Shown here one piece after another: positions 1 to 8,687 of a stretch of DNA of 14,720 bases. Every line of letters begins with the position of its first letter. Position 1 is the first letter of the stretch. The notes under the pieces were generated by a model. It was not told where the DNA came from. It made no database searches and saw only the letters and a program-made list of their open reading frames with translations. Made by a program: the position numbers and the translations under genes. The stretch is from contig NW_003107137.1 in assembly GCF_000003605.2 (NCBI RefSeq), positions 3,145 through 17,864 on the forward strand, in the 5' to 3' direction. Origin of the DNA: Saccoglossus kowalevskii (lineage: Eukaryota; Hemichordata; Enteropneusta; Harrimaniidae).

Positions 1-475
1 TCAGTAATAATCTCAGCCAGTAGCTAATGCATCTTTTAAAGTAAATCACATAGAGAGGAAAACGTCCACATTCGCCAACAGCTGATAAATGGCTTGAGTT
101 ATTACTTACACCGAGTAGAAATTTACAAAATTGATTCTGAACTTGTTCAATTTGAGGAGCGTTCTCGTAACCCCAGATTTCACTACCATATAATAAGATT
201 GGCACAATGATGGAATCAAATAATTTGAATGAATCTGATGTGGTCATACCACCAAGTCTTCGAATCAATACTTTAAGTTGAAACATTGCTTTTGTTACCC
301 TGTGCTGATTGGTTTAATTTGGTCGGATTCCAACTTAATCTGGAAAATAATACACCAAGATACTTGTACTGAGGGACGATTTAAATTTCATGATCGCGAT
401 AGAACCATTTTTCACTTTGTTTTAGATAACCACCCCTGCGAAAAACAATTATCTGTGTTTTGTTTAGGTTTAGAG
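1..475 (-). other. C-terminal (thumb and tail) region of LINE ORF2
   Basis: Past the frame change near 478 the sequence gives WGLTLNLNKTQIIVFRR and, after a TAA at 381-383, YKYLGVLFS. These are the usual landmarks after the YADD box in CR1/Jockey-group enzymes. Another frame change near 300 leads into an open frame containing LFDSIIVPILLYGSEIWG, which resembles the conserved YGSEIWG box of LINE ORF2 C-termini. It is still open at the window edge, so more of the element lies to the left. Confidence 0.8.
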
Positions 476-1300
476 TTAGACCCCAGTGAGAACAAAATTG
501 GTGTACTTTATTTGTCGTTGAGTATGTATTGGCATATCAGAACCCACGGCTACGTCATCCGCGTACATCAAGATATTAAGGTTGTGAAGATCGTTGTCAA
601 TGCAAACACACTCACATCCAACAATACTAGTGTATGAAACGAGATCATTGATAAAAATAGTAAATAATATAGGTCTAAGCATACAACATTGACGTGTCCC
701 GATAGTGCATTTAAAATATTCAGTGAGACCACCAGATGAAATCACACAAGATTGCAACTTACTGTACATTGAGCGGATAACCAACAAAAATTTTCCATGA
801 ATCCCATAATTGATTAGTTTTGACCGCATCAAATCATGTTGAATCGAGTCAAACGCCTTAGCGAAATCAATAAAAATACAATAAAAGCGCCCTTTTTTCT
901 TCGTTAAATATTTTGCTGCCATGGCTTGGAGTGTGAAAATATTATCACTTGTACTGTAGCCTCGCCGAAAATCACATTGCCCTTCAGATAATATACAATT
1001 CTTACGACACCAGTGGTCCAGACGTGAAATTAGGATTTTTGTTAGAATCTTGCTTGTTACTGATATAAGGGAGATACCCCTGTAATTGTTGACATCAGAA
1101 CGATCACCTTTTTTATGTAGTGGCGAGATAATGGCTTTACACCAGGTTAATGGAAAGTTGCAGCTGGAGAGTATGTTATTGAATAGAAGCAATAAGACAG
1201 GACCAATGTGAATCCAGCTCTGTTTAAATAGTTCTATTACAAGGCCATCGTGACCCGGAGCCTTGTTATTTGCCAAACTTCTAATCGCTTTCTCAATTTC
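476..1300 (-). other. Reverse transcriptase domain of LINE ORF2
   Basis: Palm and finger motifs can be read in order: NNYRGISLIS, ILSEGQ, IFIDFAKAFDSI (motif A with its catalytic Asp), GTRQCCMLRPILF (motif B) and LMYADDVAV (motif C; YADD codons at 554-565). Motif B normally reads GxRQGCxLSPxLF, so a Gly-to-Cys and a Ser-to-Arg change have hit the nucleotide-binding loop, while both catalytic Asp motifs remain. The frame ends at 476 a few residues after YADD; the continuation WGLTLNLNKTQIIVF is in another frame. Confidence 0.9.
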
Positions 1301-1984
1301 TAACATAGGTATATTTGCATTTAAATCAAGTGGCACATTATCATCACACTGGTCACAGTGCTCATCGTGTAGTTCTAGGTTCCTAATTACAGCTTTCTTG
1401 AATTCATTTGCGGGTGAGATTGGTTTGTTTAACAGGCCATGAAAATAATTGTACCAACAGTCCGCTTTAATTTCATTGGTTAGGGGCGCATTACATTTAA
1501 TATTTCGCAAAATAGCCCAGAATTTCACAGAATCTTGTTTTGCTTCTAAAAGTTTGTATTTTTATTTGTCTATAGATAACCGTTTCTTATTTCTACATAT
1601 TGCTTTGAAATTATTTTTAGAAACTCTATAAGTGGTCAAGTCACTATTGATATTTGAGAGTCTGAATTTGTTTAGGGCATTATATTTTTCTATTTTAGCT
1701 GCGCTGCATTCTTTATCCCACCACGCTGGTTGGGATTTGTTCCGGATACGAGATTTATTAGTTGACTTCATTTCCGATGCAGCGTGATCAAATATTTCAC
1801 ACAGTACATGTATGGCTTGGTCGTGATTATTCAGTGTGATATATTCAGAGGCTTGTGCAAACTGTTGTTGCGTGAACTCGTCATTCATACGACTAATGAA
1901 TAATTCAAGTCCCGAAATTTTCCAGTTGAAACGGCACCTGGGTGTAGTTTTCATTACACTTCCCGGTTTATTTTGGGGCGAGTT

Positions 1985-2820
1985 AGTATGAGTGAGTTTA
2001 AATTTAGCACAGATTGGAAGATGATCAGATGCATCCAAAGTAATAGTAAACATGTCGTCAACAATATGAAACAACTCTGAAAATAAAATGCCATAGTCAA
2101 CACTGACGCCATTGTTAGCGTAACACGTGAAATCACCGCTTTTATCCCCAGGAAAACGACCGTTCGCAATATGTAAATCTAATTTCTTACATAGATCCAA
2201 CAGTTGTTTTCCATATGAATTAACACATTTGTCTTTTGATTTTCTATGCCAATCAAAAACATCAGTTTGATAACCAGGCTGTAGAAAAGAATCATTATCC
2301 TGTACAATAAAATCAGGCATATTTCCTGTGCGGGCGGTAAAATCACCAACAATAATTAAATTAAATTCATCTAGACTAGAATATGCATCAATTAAAAATA
2401 ATTCTAATTGTCAATACCATTAAGAGAGTTCAACGCGTACGTCTGGGAGTTTTCTGGCGGTATATACACAGCTGCTAACAGAATATCTGTGTCTGAACCA
2501 AAAACAATTTTGTCTAGAATAATTGAAACTACACTTTTGGATTTCTCTAAGACTCGCTTTACATGGGGAGCTATATAGTCGGCAACAAATATACATACCC
2601 CGCCAGAATATCGACCAAAACGACTGCGTTTAACATTAAATGTTGAAAAACATTTGTACATGGGGATAGCATTTTCAAACTCGCTCTCCGATATTGCCCA
2701 TGTTTCGTTTAAACACACAATCGGATAAGTGTTGATTAACGACATGATATCAATGTTGCCGAGCTGTTTCGTCAATCCTTGACAATTCCATGAAAATATT
2801 GACAGTGGCTTGTCACTCTG
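1985..2820 (-). other. EEP (AP-type) endonuclease domain of LINE ORF2
   Basis: Motifs in order: SWNCQGL (Asn at 2785-2787), CLNETW (the metal-binding Glu), GGVCIFV, AAVYIPPE, then after the frame change near 2405 the motif GDFTARTG, SVDYGILFSE and SDHLPI. These match the exonuclease-endonuclease-phosphatase fold that makes the first-strand nick in target-primed reverse transcription. The family usually has GDFN at the third motif; here the catalytic-site Asn is Thr, which is one more sign of decay. Confidence 0.87.
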
Positions 2821-2838
2821 TCGGGGCCGGCCGTTCCC

Positions 2839-3782
2839 CTAGCTTTGTGGTTGGTTAATGCTTATTAACTCTTTGACGACGTTTAACTCGTCGTCATAGA
2901 TATAAACGCGTTTACCCAACTCCGAATTTACAATAAGATTATCAAACCTGGGTCTAACTTTTGCGGGGCTATCACAAGCTAGAATTTGACGTCTCTTTGC
3001 TAGTAATTTACTGGGAATTCCTCTAATTCTTGGAGAGAAGTCTTGAAATTAAAGGCATTACGTAGGACATGATCTTTGTCATTGAAAAAAGTGAATCTTG
3101 CAATGATTGGACGTCCAGCACGAGAGAACGGGGTTCCGGCAAGTCTGTGCACACGTTCAAATATAACTTCCTTGACTATGCCAAGTTTATCCCTAATCAA
3201 ATCTTTGACTATATTCTCAGTCGTATCCCAATCTTAAGACGAATTCTTTTGTTCTATTCCACGGAATATGAGATTACACCTACGGTCCCTATTATCTTTG
3301 TCATCATTTTGTTCCCGCATAGTTATCACTTCGCCCCTCAATTCAGACAATTCTTTCTTACATAGTTTCAATTCATTTTTATATTCTTCAATCCCTGCTT
3401 CAACTTCGTCGATTCTCTTTGTGCTTGAGATAGTAGTTTCTTGAATTTCATGTAGGGTGTCTTTAATATTGTCCATTCGGTTCTAAATAGCAGTAAATCG
3501 GGTTCTCAAATCTTTTGCTATGTCGGCTAAAGAGCTCAGTATCGCGTCGATATCTTTTCTTGGCAATTCTTGGGAACGGGTGTTAGGACCAGGGCCTGGG
3601 TTGGATTCGACGTTTCCGCTCATAAATAACAACATTAGTATTAGGTGAATACACTTGAATAGTATGCGATGTTCGTTGATATGCAAATGAAGAAGTAGAA
3701 CAAAAGGACTCCATGATGTTTTTTGACTCACACCAGAGAAACAACCGATTCTGGATCTGAAAGCTTCTAACGCAATTCCCAT
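2839..3782 (-). pseudogene. LINE ORF1 protein with N-terminal 2A motif and coiled coil (broken)
   Basis: This would encode the RNA-binding ORF1 protein of the LINE. The start at 3782 has a strong animal start context (purine at -3, G at +4). Residues 40-54 are strongly hydrophobic and run into SGNVESNPGP (residues 55-64). After an in-frame TAG (3483-3485) the same frame carries a Lys/Glu-rich coiled coil (about 3300-3476) and the motif RRCNLIFRGI, typical of the RRM-like part of LINE ORF1 proteins. A second in-frame stop (TAA, 3234-3236) interrupts that domain, which then resumes with FERVHRL and RPIIARFTFFNDKDHV. Near 3003 the frame changes, and the last part (AKRRQIL onward) runs to a TAG at 2839-2841. 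The lesions mean no full-length protein. Confidence 0.85.
3591..3620 (-). other. 2A-like ribosome-skipping motif (SGNVESNPGP)
   Basis: The ten codons read SGNVESNPGP. 2A sequences make the ribosome skip the last Gly-Pro bond, separating the upstream and downstream polypeptides without a protease. The canonical core is D-(V/I)-E-x-N-P-G-P; here the first Asp is Asn, the rest matches. It sits right after a hydrophobic stretch at the very N-terminus of LINE ORF1, the place where 2A sequences have been reported in trypanosome and invertebrate LINEs. Whether the Asn variant skips efficiently cannot be told from sequence. Confidence 0.85.
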
Positions 3783-3927
3783 TGTTTCATATAACCGACA
3801 GATAGCTAAAGAGAGTACTTACAAATAACCGTACAAAGTTTTAGGATAGGAGATCTGACGGATAAACCAGTAAATCGTAGATAATAATGGAGCTGACAGG
3901 AGACAGTGATCAACGCATAACGCCCTC
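3783..3927 (-). other. Probable LINE 5' UTR and left edge of flanking DNA
   Basis: There is no open frame here. The stretch separates the LINE ORF1 start from repeat copy R1. It probably holds the 5' UTR and the 5' end of the LINE, but no target-site duplication can be named because the 3' end is outside the window. Confidence 0.45.
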
Positions 3928-4387
3928 TATGAAACTATAGAAAACACTTTCACCTGGCAGTTATAGCTTTATATGGTTTCTTGTTTGAACATGAAAATGA
4001 AAACAATGAGTGATAAAAAAACACATACAAAAGTGGAAACATATAAAATACCTTCCTATTTTTATGTAACAAATACATTTATGACAAGTAAAAATTACAT
4101 CACTGCATCAGAAATTTAACAGCAATGGGCACGAAAGTGTCTCAACATTGATATTCGGTTGAGATTTTGCTCAAAATATTTTAAAAGATCATTAATATTT
4201 CTATAACAAATAACTGTTAACTGGACGCCAGAATCTGTGGTTCTAACAGAAACATATTGGTGCAATGAATTGTTTTTTTCAGGATTCACCTGTGCATTAA
4301 AACCCAGTCAGCATATGGATAATATTATATCAACTATTGTCTATGACTGTATACAATGGTTTGTTTGGCATTTCTAATGTGATGTAG
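3928..4387 (+). repeat. Dispersed direct repeat R, copy 1
   Basis: This matches 6702-7123 in the same orientation, from tatgaaactata to aatgtgatgta. Long blocks are nearly identical, for example the ~190 bases around 4020-4170, while the 3' third has indels. It holds no recognisable protein or tRNA-like sequence and no clear terminal inverted repeats, so its class is unknown. A short degenerate or non-autonomous transposon is possible. The LINE lies immediately next to its 5' end. Confidence 0.85.
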
Positions 4388-5494
4388 AGCCTTATTTCAC
4401 TCCATGTGTATAATTAGCAAAATTAGATTCATGATTTTAAGAGAATAATTCTAAATTGTATGATGGAATTAAACAAGTATATTGAAATTAAAGGACGCCG
4501 TATTATTGTCTATTATTGCACGATAAAAGGGCAAGCACAGTGATGTGTGCAATATTGGGCAAGACATGTTTATCACGTATAAATTGGCATTGCGAGATTC
4601 TCTACATCAAATGTAGTACTATAGACTGTATAAAAGTAAAATATACATCCAGCAATGGCTTTAGATGAAAACAGGTATGTGTGTATTACTGTTACGTGTA
4701 GAAGACCATGAACAAAGGATATGCGAACATAGGCAGGCAATTGAAATTACCTGGATATCTTAACCTGAACAGAAAATTGTGCGTTTGCTGTTTGATGCTA
4801 CCCATACGGGGAAAACAAAGAATGTTAACTGATCGAACACTTTCAATATTATGCTCGTTGACTTACCTGCACGTAATGCAGTGTCAAAGCAGTGCATCGA
4901 CCCTAAACGCTGCCCTGTTATCGTTGGGCAGTGCTCTAGGAATTCCCTGTCAACATCTCTCGTGGCGATAACATTCATAAGGTCAGCAAAGACATCAGAA
5001 AGTAATTACTTGACAGGGTTCAATAGTCTGTTACTAAATATGTGGTCAGCTTAAAACAATAGCCTGTATAACCATGGAATCAAACAGTCAGACAAGGCGA
5101 CATTTGACAATACGCATGTGCAAGTACGCCATTTTATCTATGATGAGTTACAAATAAATAATTGTAATGTTAAAATAAAACATGCAGATTTGACTAAAGG
5201 AGCTCGCATATTTCCGCAATCTGTTAATGCGATGTTTGACAAACAAAAGCTCAAACGTGTCTTGAAATAAGTGAAACATGAAAACACTGTTAGCAGATGC
5301 AATAAACACAATTATCATGTTGATAATCCTGAAAAATATTGATTTAAATATATAATTCGGGTGTTTTGTATGGTCATGTATTACCAAATTTCTGTACTAA
5401 AATGCGTATTGTCAATTACATTTATTTGATTTCATGTTGATTGCAATCATTATTCTACATGCATTAATGATAAATGGGCGGCGTAATTGATTAT
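4388..5494. other. Non-coding spacer with one weak candidate exon
   Basis: This is AT-rich DNA with no long open frame that resembles a known family. The only part that looks coding-like is 4867-4978 on the minus strand, listed separately. No tRNA, microsatellite or terminal repeat was found. Confidence 0.5.
4867..4978 (-). other. Candidate host exon fragment, unrecognised
   Basis: Reading right to left, an ATG at 4978 opens a frame including NVIATRDVDREFLEHC and TGQRLGSMHCFDTALRAG. It is followed directly by a consensus splice donor (CAG then GTAAGT, 4861-4866). Local composition is richer in G+C than its surroundings, as exons often are. There is no convincing acceptor upstream, and the frame has a stop 30 bases before the ATG. 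I do not recognise the protein. It could be a first exon, a relic exon or chance. Confidence 0.22.
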
Positions 5495-5696
5495 GATTAC
5501 GAAGTGTTGACAATTTAGCTCGTTTTAATGTTTTGCTATGGTGAATGAACAACATGTATCCGATCACAAATCACTAATATTTTATGCTCGTCCAATTCAG
5601 CGTCATTGTAATGATTAAAAGTCAAATATTTGTTTGGTCTGACACTCGTGTACACAACACCGACAATATAATGAATAATTTTAAAGAGATGTTGCT
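5495..5696 (+). repeat. Direct repeat B, copy 1
   Basis: About 200 bases, from gattacgaagtg to gagatgttgct, recur at 7714-7913 with only a few differences (one substitution in ggtctgacac, one in caacaccg, and two single-base losses). Such high identity points to a recent duplication. The two copies are about 2.2 kb apart. No coding content is recognised. Confidence 0.93.
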
Positions 5697-6701
5697 CTCG
5701 ACTGCCATTTATTTATCAAATTCGATGTGTGATATGATTGTAGATATGGAAATCAGTGCATGTAGAAAGAGTAAGTTTAAGGTTTTTCGGACAGGCGTAT
5801 AGCGACAAGAACCAGTCCTCCGGAATTATAATACACTTACCAGGGCACGGATTTGGCTGAAATGGGTTGTGGTTGGCATGAAATAATTGGGACACAGGTT
5901 TCAATCATGAATTTAAACAACTGAATTACAGTTTAATACTAATAAGCTACGAAATAATGCAAACATACAAAATAATTAACTGTGAAAATGTGGATAGAAT
6001 GATAACATCAACATATTCAAGTTTGACCAGTATTAGTTTAAACAAATCTCGTCTATGTTCCCATGCTAAAATCTAAATCAGATATTAACAAAGCAAAACC
6101 TTCGCAAACATAATTGCTTTGAAAAAAACCTCTACTTGTTCTATTTTGAAGCACACTCATTATATAATGTTAAAAATGTGAAAAGAAATGAATGTTTTTT
6201 TTATATTAATCCTCTTAACAGCCATGTAAAACGAATGACGTTGACATCTATAAATATAAAAAATAAGAGGTTATACGAACAACCTTGCTGCCTATATGCA
6301 GTTCTTGCTATTGTGTTTAGATGAGTGTTTTGTCCCAGCATTACTAGCTAGTTTTATAAGTTAACGAATCTGTTGATAGAAAATCAACTTTACATCATTT
6401 TTGACTATTTTGATGGGTTTGACATTTTTCCTTGAGTTATTTGAACCTTTGTTCCAACAATTCTGTGCTACACTGTGTAATATAATTCACTACTCTAGCC
6501 GCATCTGTGCCACCTAATACGTATCAGTGGTGTCCTATACTTTGTCACCAACTACAACAACCAGTAGGTGCTGAGTGTACTTATGCTGTATAATATTTAG
6601 TAGTATGCACGAAGAAAGTACAGCGAAAACTTTTAAATTAATGTCAGTTTTGGAAAATGAGAAAGACAATTGAAAATAACATCACATATAATACTATTGC
6701 A
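5697..6701. other. Non-coding AT-rich spacer
   Basis: No gene, RNA or ordered repeat can be supported here. Short open frames exist on both strands but none has recognisable motifs or length above what is expected by chance in AT-rich DNA. Confidence 0.5.
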
Positions 6702-7123
6702 TATGAAACTATAAGAAAACGCCCTATTTCTTTCACACTTTTAGCTGACAGCTATAGCTTTATGTGGTTTCACGTTTAAACATGAAAATAAAAACAAAGT
6801 GTGATAATAAACCACATACAAAAGTGGAAACATATAAAATACCTCCCTATTTTTATGTAACAAATACATTTATGACAAGTAAAAAATACATCACTGCAGC
6901 AGAAATTCAACAGCAATGGGTACGAAAGTGTCTCAACATTGATATTCGGTTGAGATTTTCCTCAAAATAATTTAATAACAAATAACTGTTGACAGGACGC
7001 CAGAATTTGTAATTCTAACAACAGCATGTCGGTGCAATGAATTGTTTTTTAGGCTGCAGCCAAGTCAGCATAAATATAAAGATAGAATTATAACACTGGC
7101 ATTTCGAATGTGATGTGATGTAG
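6702..7123 (+). repeat. Dispersed direct repeat R, copy 2
   Basis: This is the second copy of the repeat at 3928-4387. Against copy 1 it has an internal deletion in its 3' third (copy 1 has roughly 60 extra bases before the shared end ggcatttc-aatgtgatgta) and scattered substitutions. The two copies are too diverged to be a recent tandem event, so an older dispersed repeat family is likely. Confidence 0.85.
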
Positions 7124-7302
7124 ACGTCATCCCATCCCAATATGACGTCATCGTTATTTCTGAACGAACGACAGAGGGCGCTCACAAACACACACACATA
7201 TTACACAAAAAAAGAATATTAACTTTAAAAAACATGACATTTTAAAATGGTTGAAATAGAGTATACATTTTGACAAAAAACTAGTATAATCAGTTACATA
7301 AA
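7124..7302 (+). other. Spacer with paired GACGTCAT motifs and a diverged repeat-A-like stretch
   Basis: GACGTCAT occurs at 7123-7130 and again at 7144-7151; TGACGTCA is the palindromic cAMP-response-element core, but nothing shows it works here. Bases about 7226-7275 (aaaaaac-gacattttaaaa-ggttgaaata) resemble the inside of repeat A (7444-7480 and 8045-8085), so a third, older copy of part of A may lie here. Confidence 0.4.
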
Positions 7303-7716
7303 ATATATTTTTTGTTTTTGTTTTTTGTTGATTTTATTGAAGTAATTATTCATAAATTGAAATGATATACATTTTCAAACGCTGTTAAGTATTCACACTG
7401 AGTAATATAAGAATGATATTCTTAGGAGTAATAATGAGAATTAAAAAACGACATTTTAAAAAAGGTTTAAATACATACATACATTGAAATACATAATATC
7501 GAAAAGTCAATACACCTTTTTTTCTAATCAGAATGATAATCGCTCATCTGTGATAAAAAGAAAAAAAGAGAAATAATATGAAATCGACAATTATATAAAG
7601 AGGGTATAAGTTATATATACATGTGGAATTTCAAAAGTATAAGTCATCTAGTAAAACTGCGTGGGAAAAAAATATTTGTCATAAATAGGGAGGTTGAGTC
7701 CGGTCACGTTTTCGAT
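7303..7716 (+). repeat. Direct repeat A, copy 1 (carries a duplicate of the protease 3' end)
   Basis: This matches 7914-8305 over about 400 bases, with long identical blocks. Its right end (7648-7716, minus strand) repeats the last codons of the cysteine protease gene: ENVTGLNLPIYDKYFF is present. Here the frame then runs a few codons further to a TAG at 7648-7650, because copy 1 keeps 13 bases (between two A-runs, about 7655-7667) that copy 2 lacks. Copy 1 therefore may be nearer the original gene end. Its right border shares the bases gat with the start of repeat B. Confidence 0.93.
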
Positions 7717-7913
7717 TACGAAGTGTTGACAATTTAGCTCGTTTTAATGTTTTGCTATGGTGAATGAACAACATGTATCCGATCACAAATCACTAATATT
7801 TTATGCTCGTCCAATTCAGCGTCATTGTAATGATTAAAAGTCAAATATTTGTTTGGTCTAACACTCGTGTACACAACGCCGACATATAATGAATAATTTT
7901 AAAGAGATGTGCT
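7714..7913 (+). repeat. Direct repeat B, copy 2, between the two A copies
   Basis: This is a near-identical copy of 5495-5696 sandwiched between repeat A copies. The junctions share short bases with the neighbours: gat at the left (7714-7716) and gct at the right (near 7911). Microhomology of this kind is what template-switch or end-joining rearrangements leave. Single-base losses relative to copy 1 cluster towards its right end. Confidence 0.93.
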
Positions 7914-8305
7914 ATATATTTTTGTTTTGTTTTTGTGATTTGTGAAGTAATTATCATAAATGAAATGGTATACATCTCAAACGCTGTTAAGTATTCACAC
8001 TGAGTAATATAAGAATGATATTCTTAGGAGTAATAATGAGAATTAAAAAACGACATTTTAAAAAAGGTTGAAATACATACATACATTGAAATACATAATA
8101 TCGAAAAGTCAATACACCTTTTTTTCTAATCAGAATGATAATCGCTCATCTGTGATAAAAAGAAAAAAAGAGAAATAATATGAAATCGACAATTATATAA
8201 AGATGGTATAAGTTATATATACATGTGGAATTTCAAAAGTATAAGTCATCTAGTAAAAAAATATTTGTCATAAATAGGGAGGTTGAGTCCGGTCACGTTT
8301 TCGAT
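7914..8305 (+). repeat. Direct repeat A, copy 2 (joined to the protease gene)
   Basis: This is the second copy of 7303-7716, here continuous with the full protease remnant at 8246-8687. The first ~70 bases differ from copy 1 mostly by missing single T bases and short losses; the rest is almost identical. A 13-base loss near 8255 moves the protease tail into another frame, which now ends at a TGA (8246-8248). Confidence 0.92.
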
Positions 8306-8687
8306 ATATCTGTTCACATAAATGTCATTCAAATGTCTATCACACGTAAAAGAGTCGGCTACGGACTTCATAGGTTCCCCTCGACATCTGCGCAGCAAGT
8401 AATACAGGACGTATTGACCACACACTGTAGAGAACGGAGCTTGTAGTATTAGATGATTGTAGATCCATGTACAAACGTTTTTATCGAGAAATCTCTTAAA
8501 TTCCACGTAATAAGGTTGACAACCGTACGAGTCAAAATATTCTCCGCGGTAGGGATGTTTGATACAACGCTGTGGGATACTCCAACACTTTTGCCTTAGG
8601 CAGTTGATCTCTAGCATAAACGCCGAAGAACACATTTCTAGTGTACGGATTAGTCGACAGAATATGATTCAGTTGATTCTTGTCCAT
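8246..8687 (-). pseudogene. Adenain-like cysteine protease (virion maturation), broken
   Basis: This family cleaves capsid precursors during virion maturation and uses a His-Asp/Glu-Cys triad. The start codon at 8687 lies inside the end of the capsid gene (19-base overlap) and opens with MDKNQLNHIL and FFGVYARDQLP. The second half, in another frame, has GEYFDSYG (acidic triad residue) and STVCGQYVLYYLL, with the catalytic Cys in VCGQY. Between them (about 8555-8575) the frame changes and the stretch expected to hold the catalytic His is missing, so there is probably a deletion as well as a frameshift. The 3' end is duplicated at 7648-7716. Identification rests on the CGQY and FDSYG boxes and on position after the capsid gene. 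Confidence 0.82.

Larger units (their letters stand above)
1..2838 (-). pseudogene. LINE ORF2: EEP endonuclease and reverse transcriptase (broken, 3' end outside window)
   Basis: ORF2 encodes the enzyme that nicks target DNA and reverse-transcribes the element RNA. The coding signal starts directly after the ORF1 TAG and in the same frame, with no ATG before the first endonuclease motif. It passes through the endonuclease (about 2820-1985), a linker rich in Trp/Lys, the reverse transcriptase (about 1300-480) and a C-terminal region ending at the window edge. Breaks: frame change near 2405 (TAG at 2404), TAA at 1562-1564, frame change near 478 (TAA at 476), TAA at 381-383 and another frame change near 300. 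The last frame (about 290 down to 1) is open. It would be inactive as read. Confidence 0.9.
1..3782 (-). mobile_element. Degenerate non-LTR retrotransposon (LINE), CR1/L2-like
   Basis: One element can be followed from an ATG at 3782 leftwards to the window edge: ORF1 with a 2A motif and coiled coil, then ORF2 with EEP endonuclease and reverse transcriptase. The 3' end lies beyond position 1, so poly-A, tail repeat and target-site duplication cannot be seen. At least eight lesions break it: stops at 3483, 3234, 1562 and 381, and frame changes near 3003, 2405, 478 and 300. The domain order and the N-terminal 2A are known for LINEs of the CR1, L2, Rex1 and Crack clades. Clade assignment here is by motif style only. 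The 5' boundary lies somewhere in 3783-3927, just before a dispersed repeat. Confidence 0.93.

Noticed and set aside
278-637. 119-codon open frame on the plus strand
   Set aside because: It is the complement of the LINE reverse transcriptase, which has catalytic motifs on the other strand.
4629-4680. TATAAAAG at 4629-4636 followed by an ATG (4655) and a CAG/GTATGT donor-like site, looking like a tiny first exon on the plus strand
   Set aside because: A TATA box this close would place transcription start after the ATG, and a 20-base coding exon with no partner is not supportable.
5835-5904. GTAAGT donor on the minus strand with a Cys/Pro-rich open frame (NPFQPNPCPG) that could be an EGF-like exon
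   Set aside because: Several GTAAGT matches are expected by chance in this length of DNA; the frame is short, has one Cys-Pro cluster only and no acceptor that gives a sensible exon.
3928-7123. Repeat R copies as long terminal repeats of an LTR retrotransposon
   Set aside because: No TG...CA ends, primer-binding site, polypurine tract or gag/pol remnants are seen in the interior.
7123-7151. Paired GACGTCAT boxes as a functional cAMP-response promoter
   Set aside because: There is no adjacent gene or start site to regulate; recorded only as sequence content.
7303-8305. Repeat A as the terminal inverted repeat of the Polinton
   Set aside because: Both copies are direct, not inverted, and copy 1 includes coding sequence from the protease end. 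The opposite terminus is not in the window, so this cannot be shown.
7303-8305. A CRISPR-like or satellite array in the A-B-A region
   Set aside because: There are only two copies of each unit, units are hundreds of bases long, and spacing is not regular.
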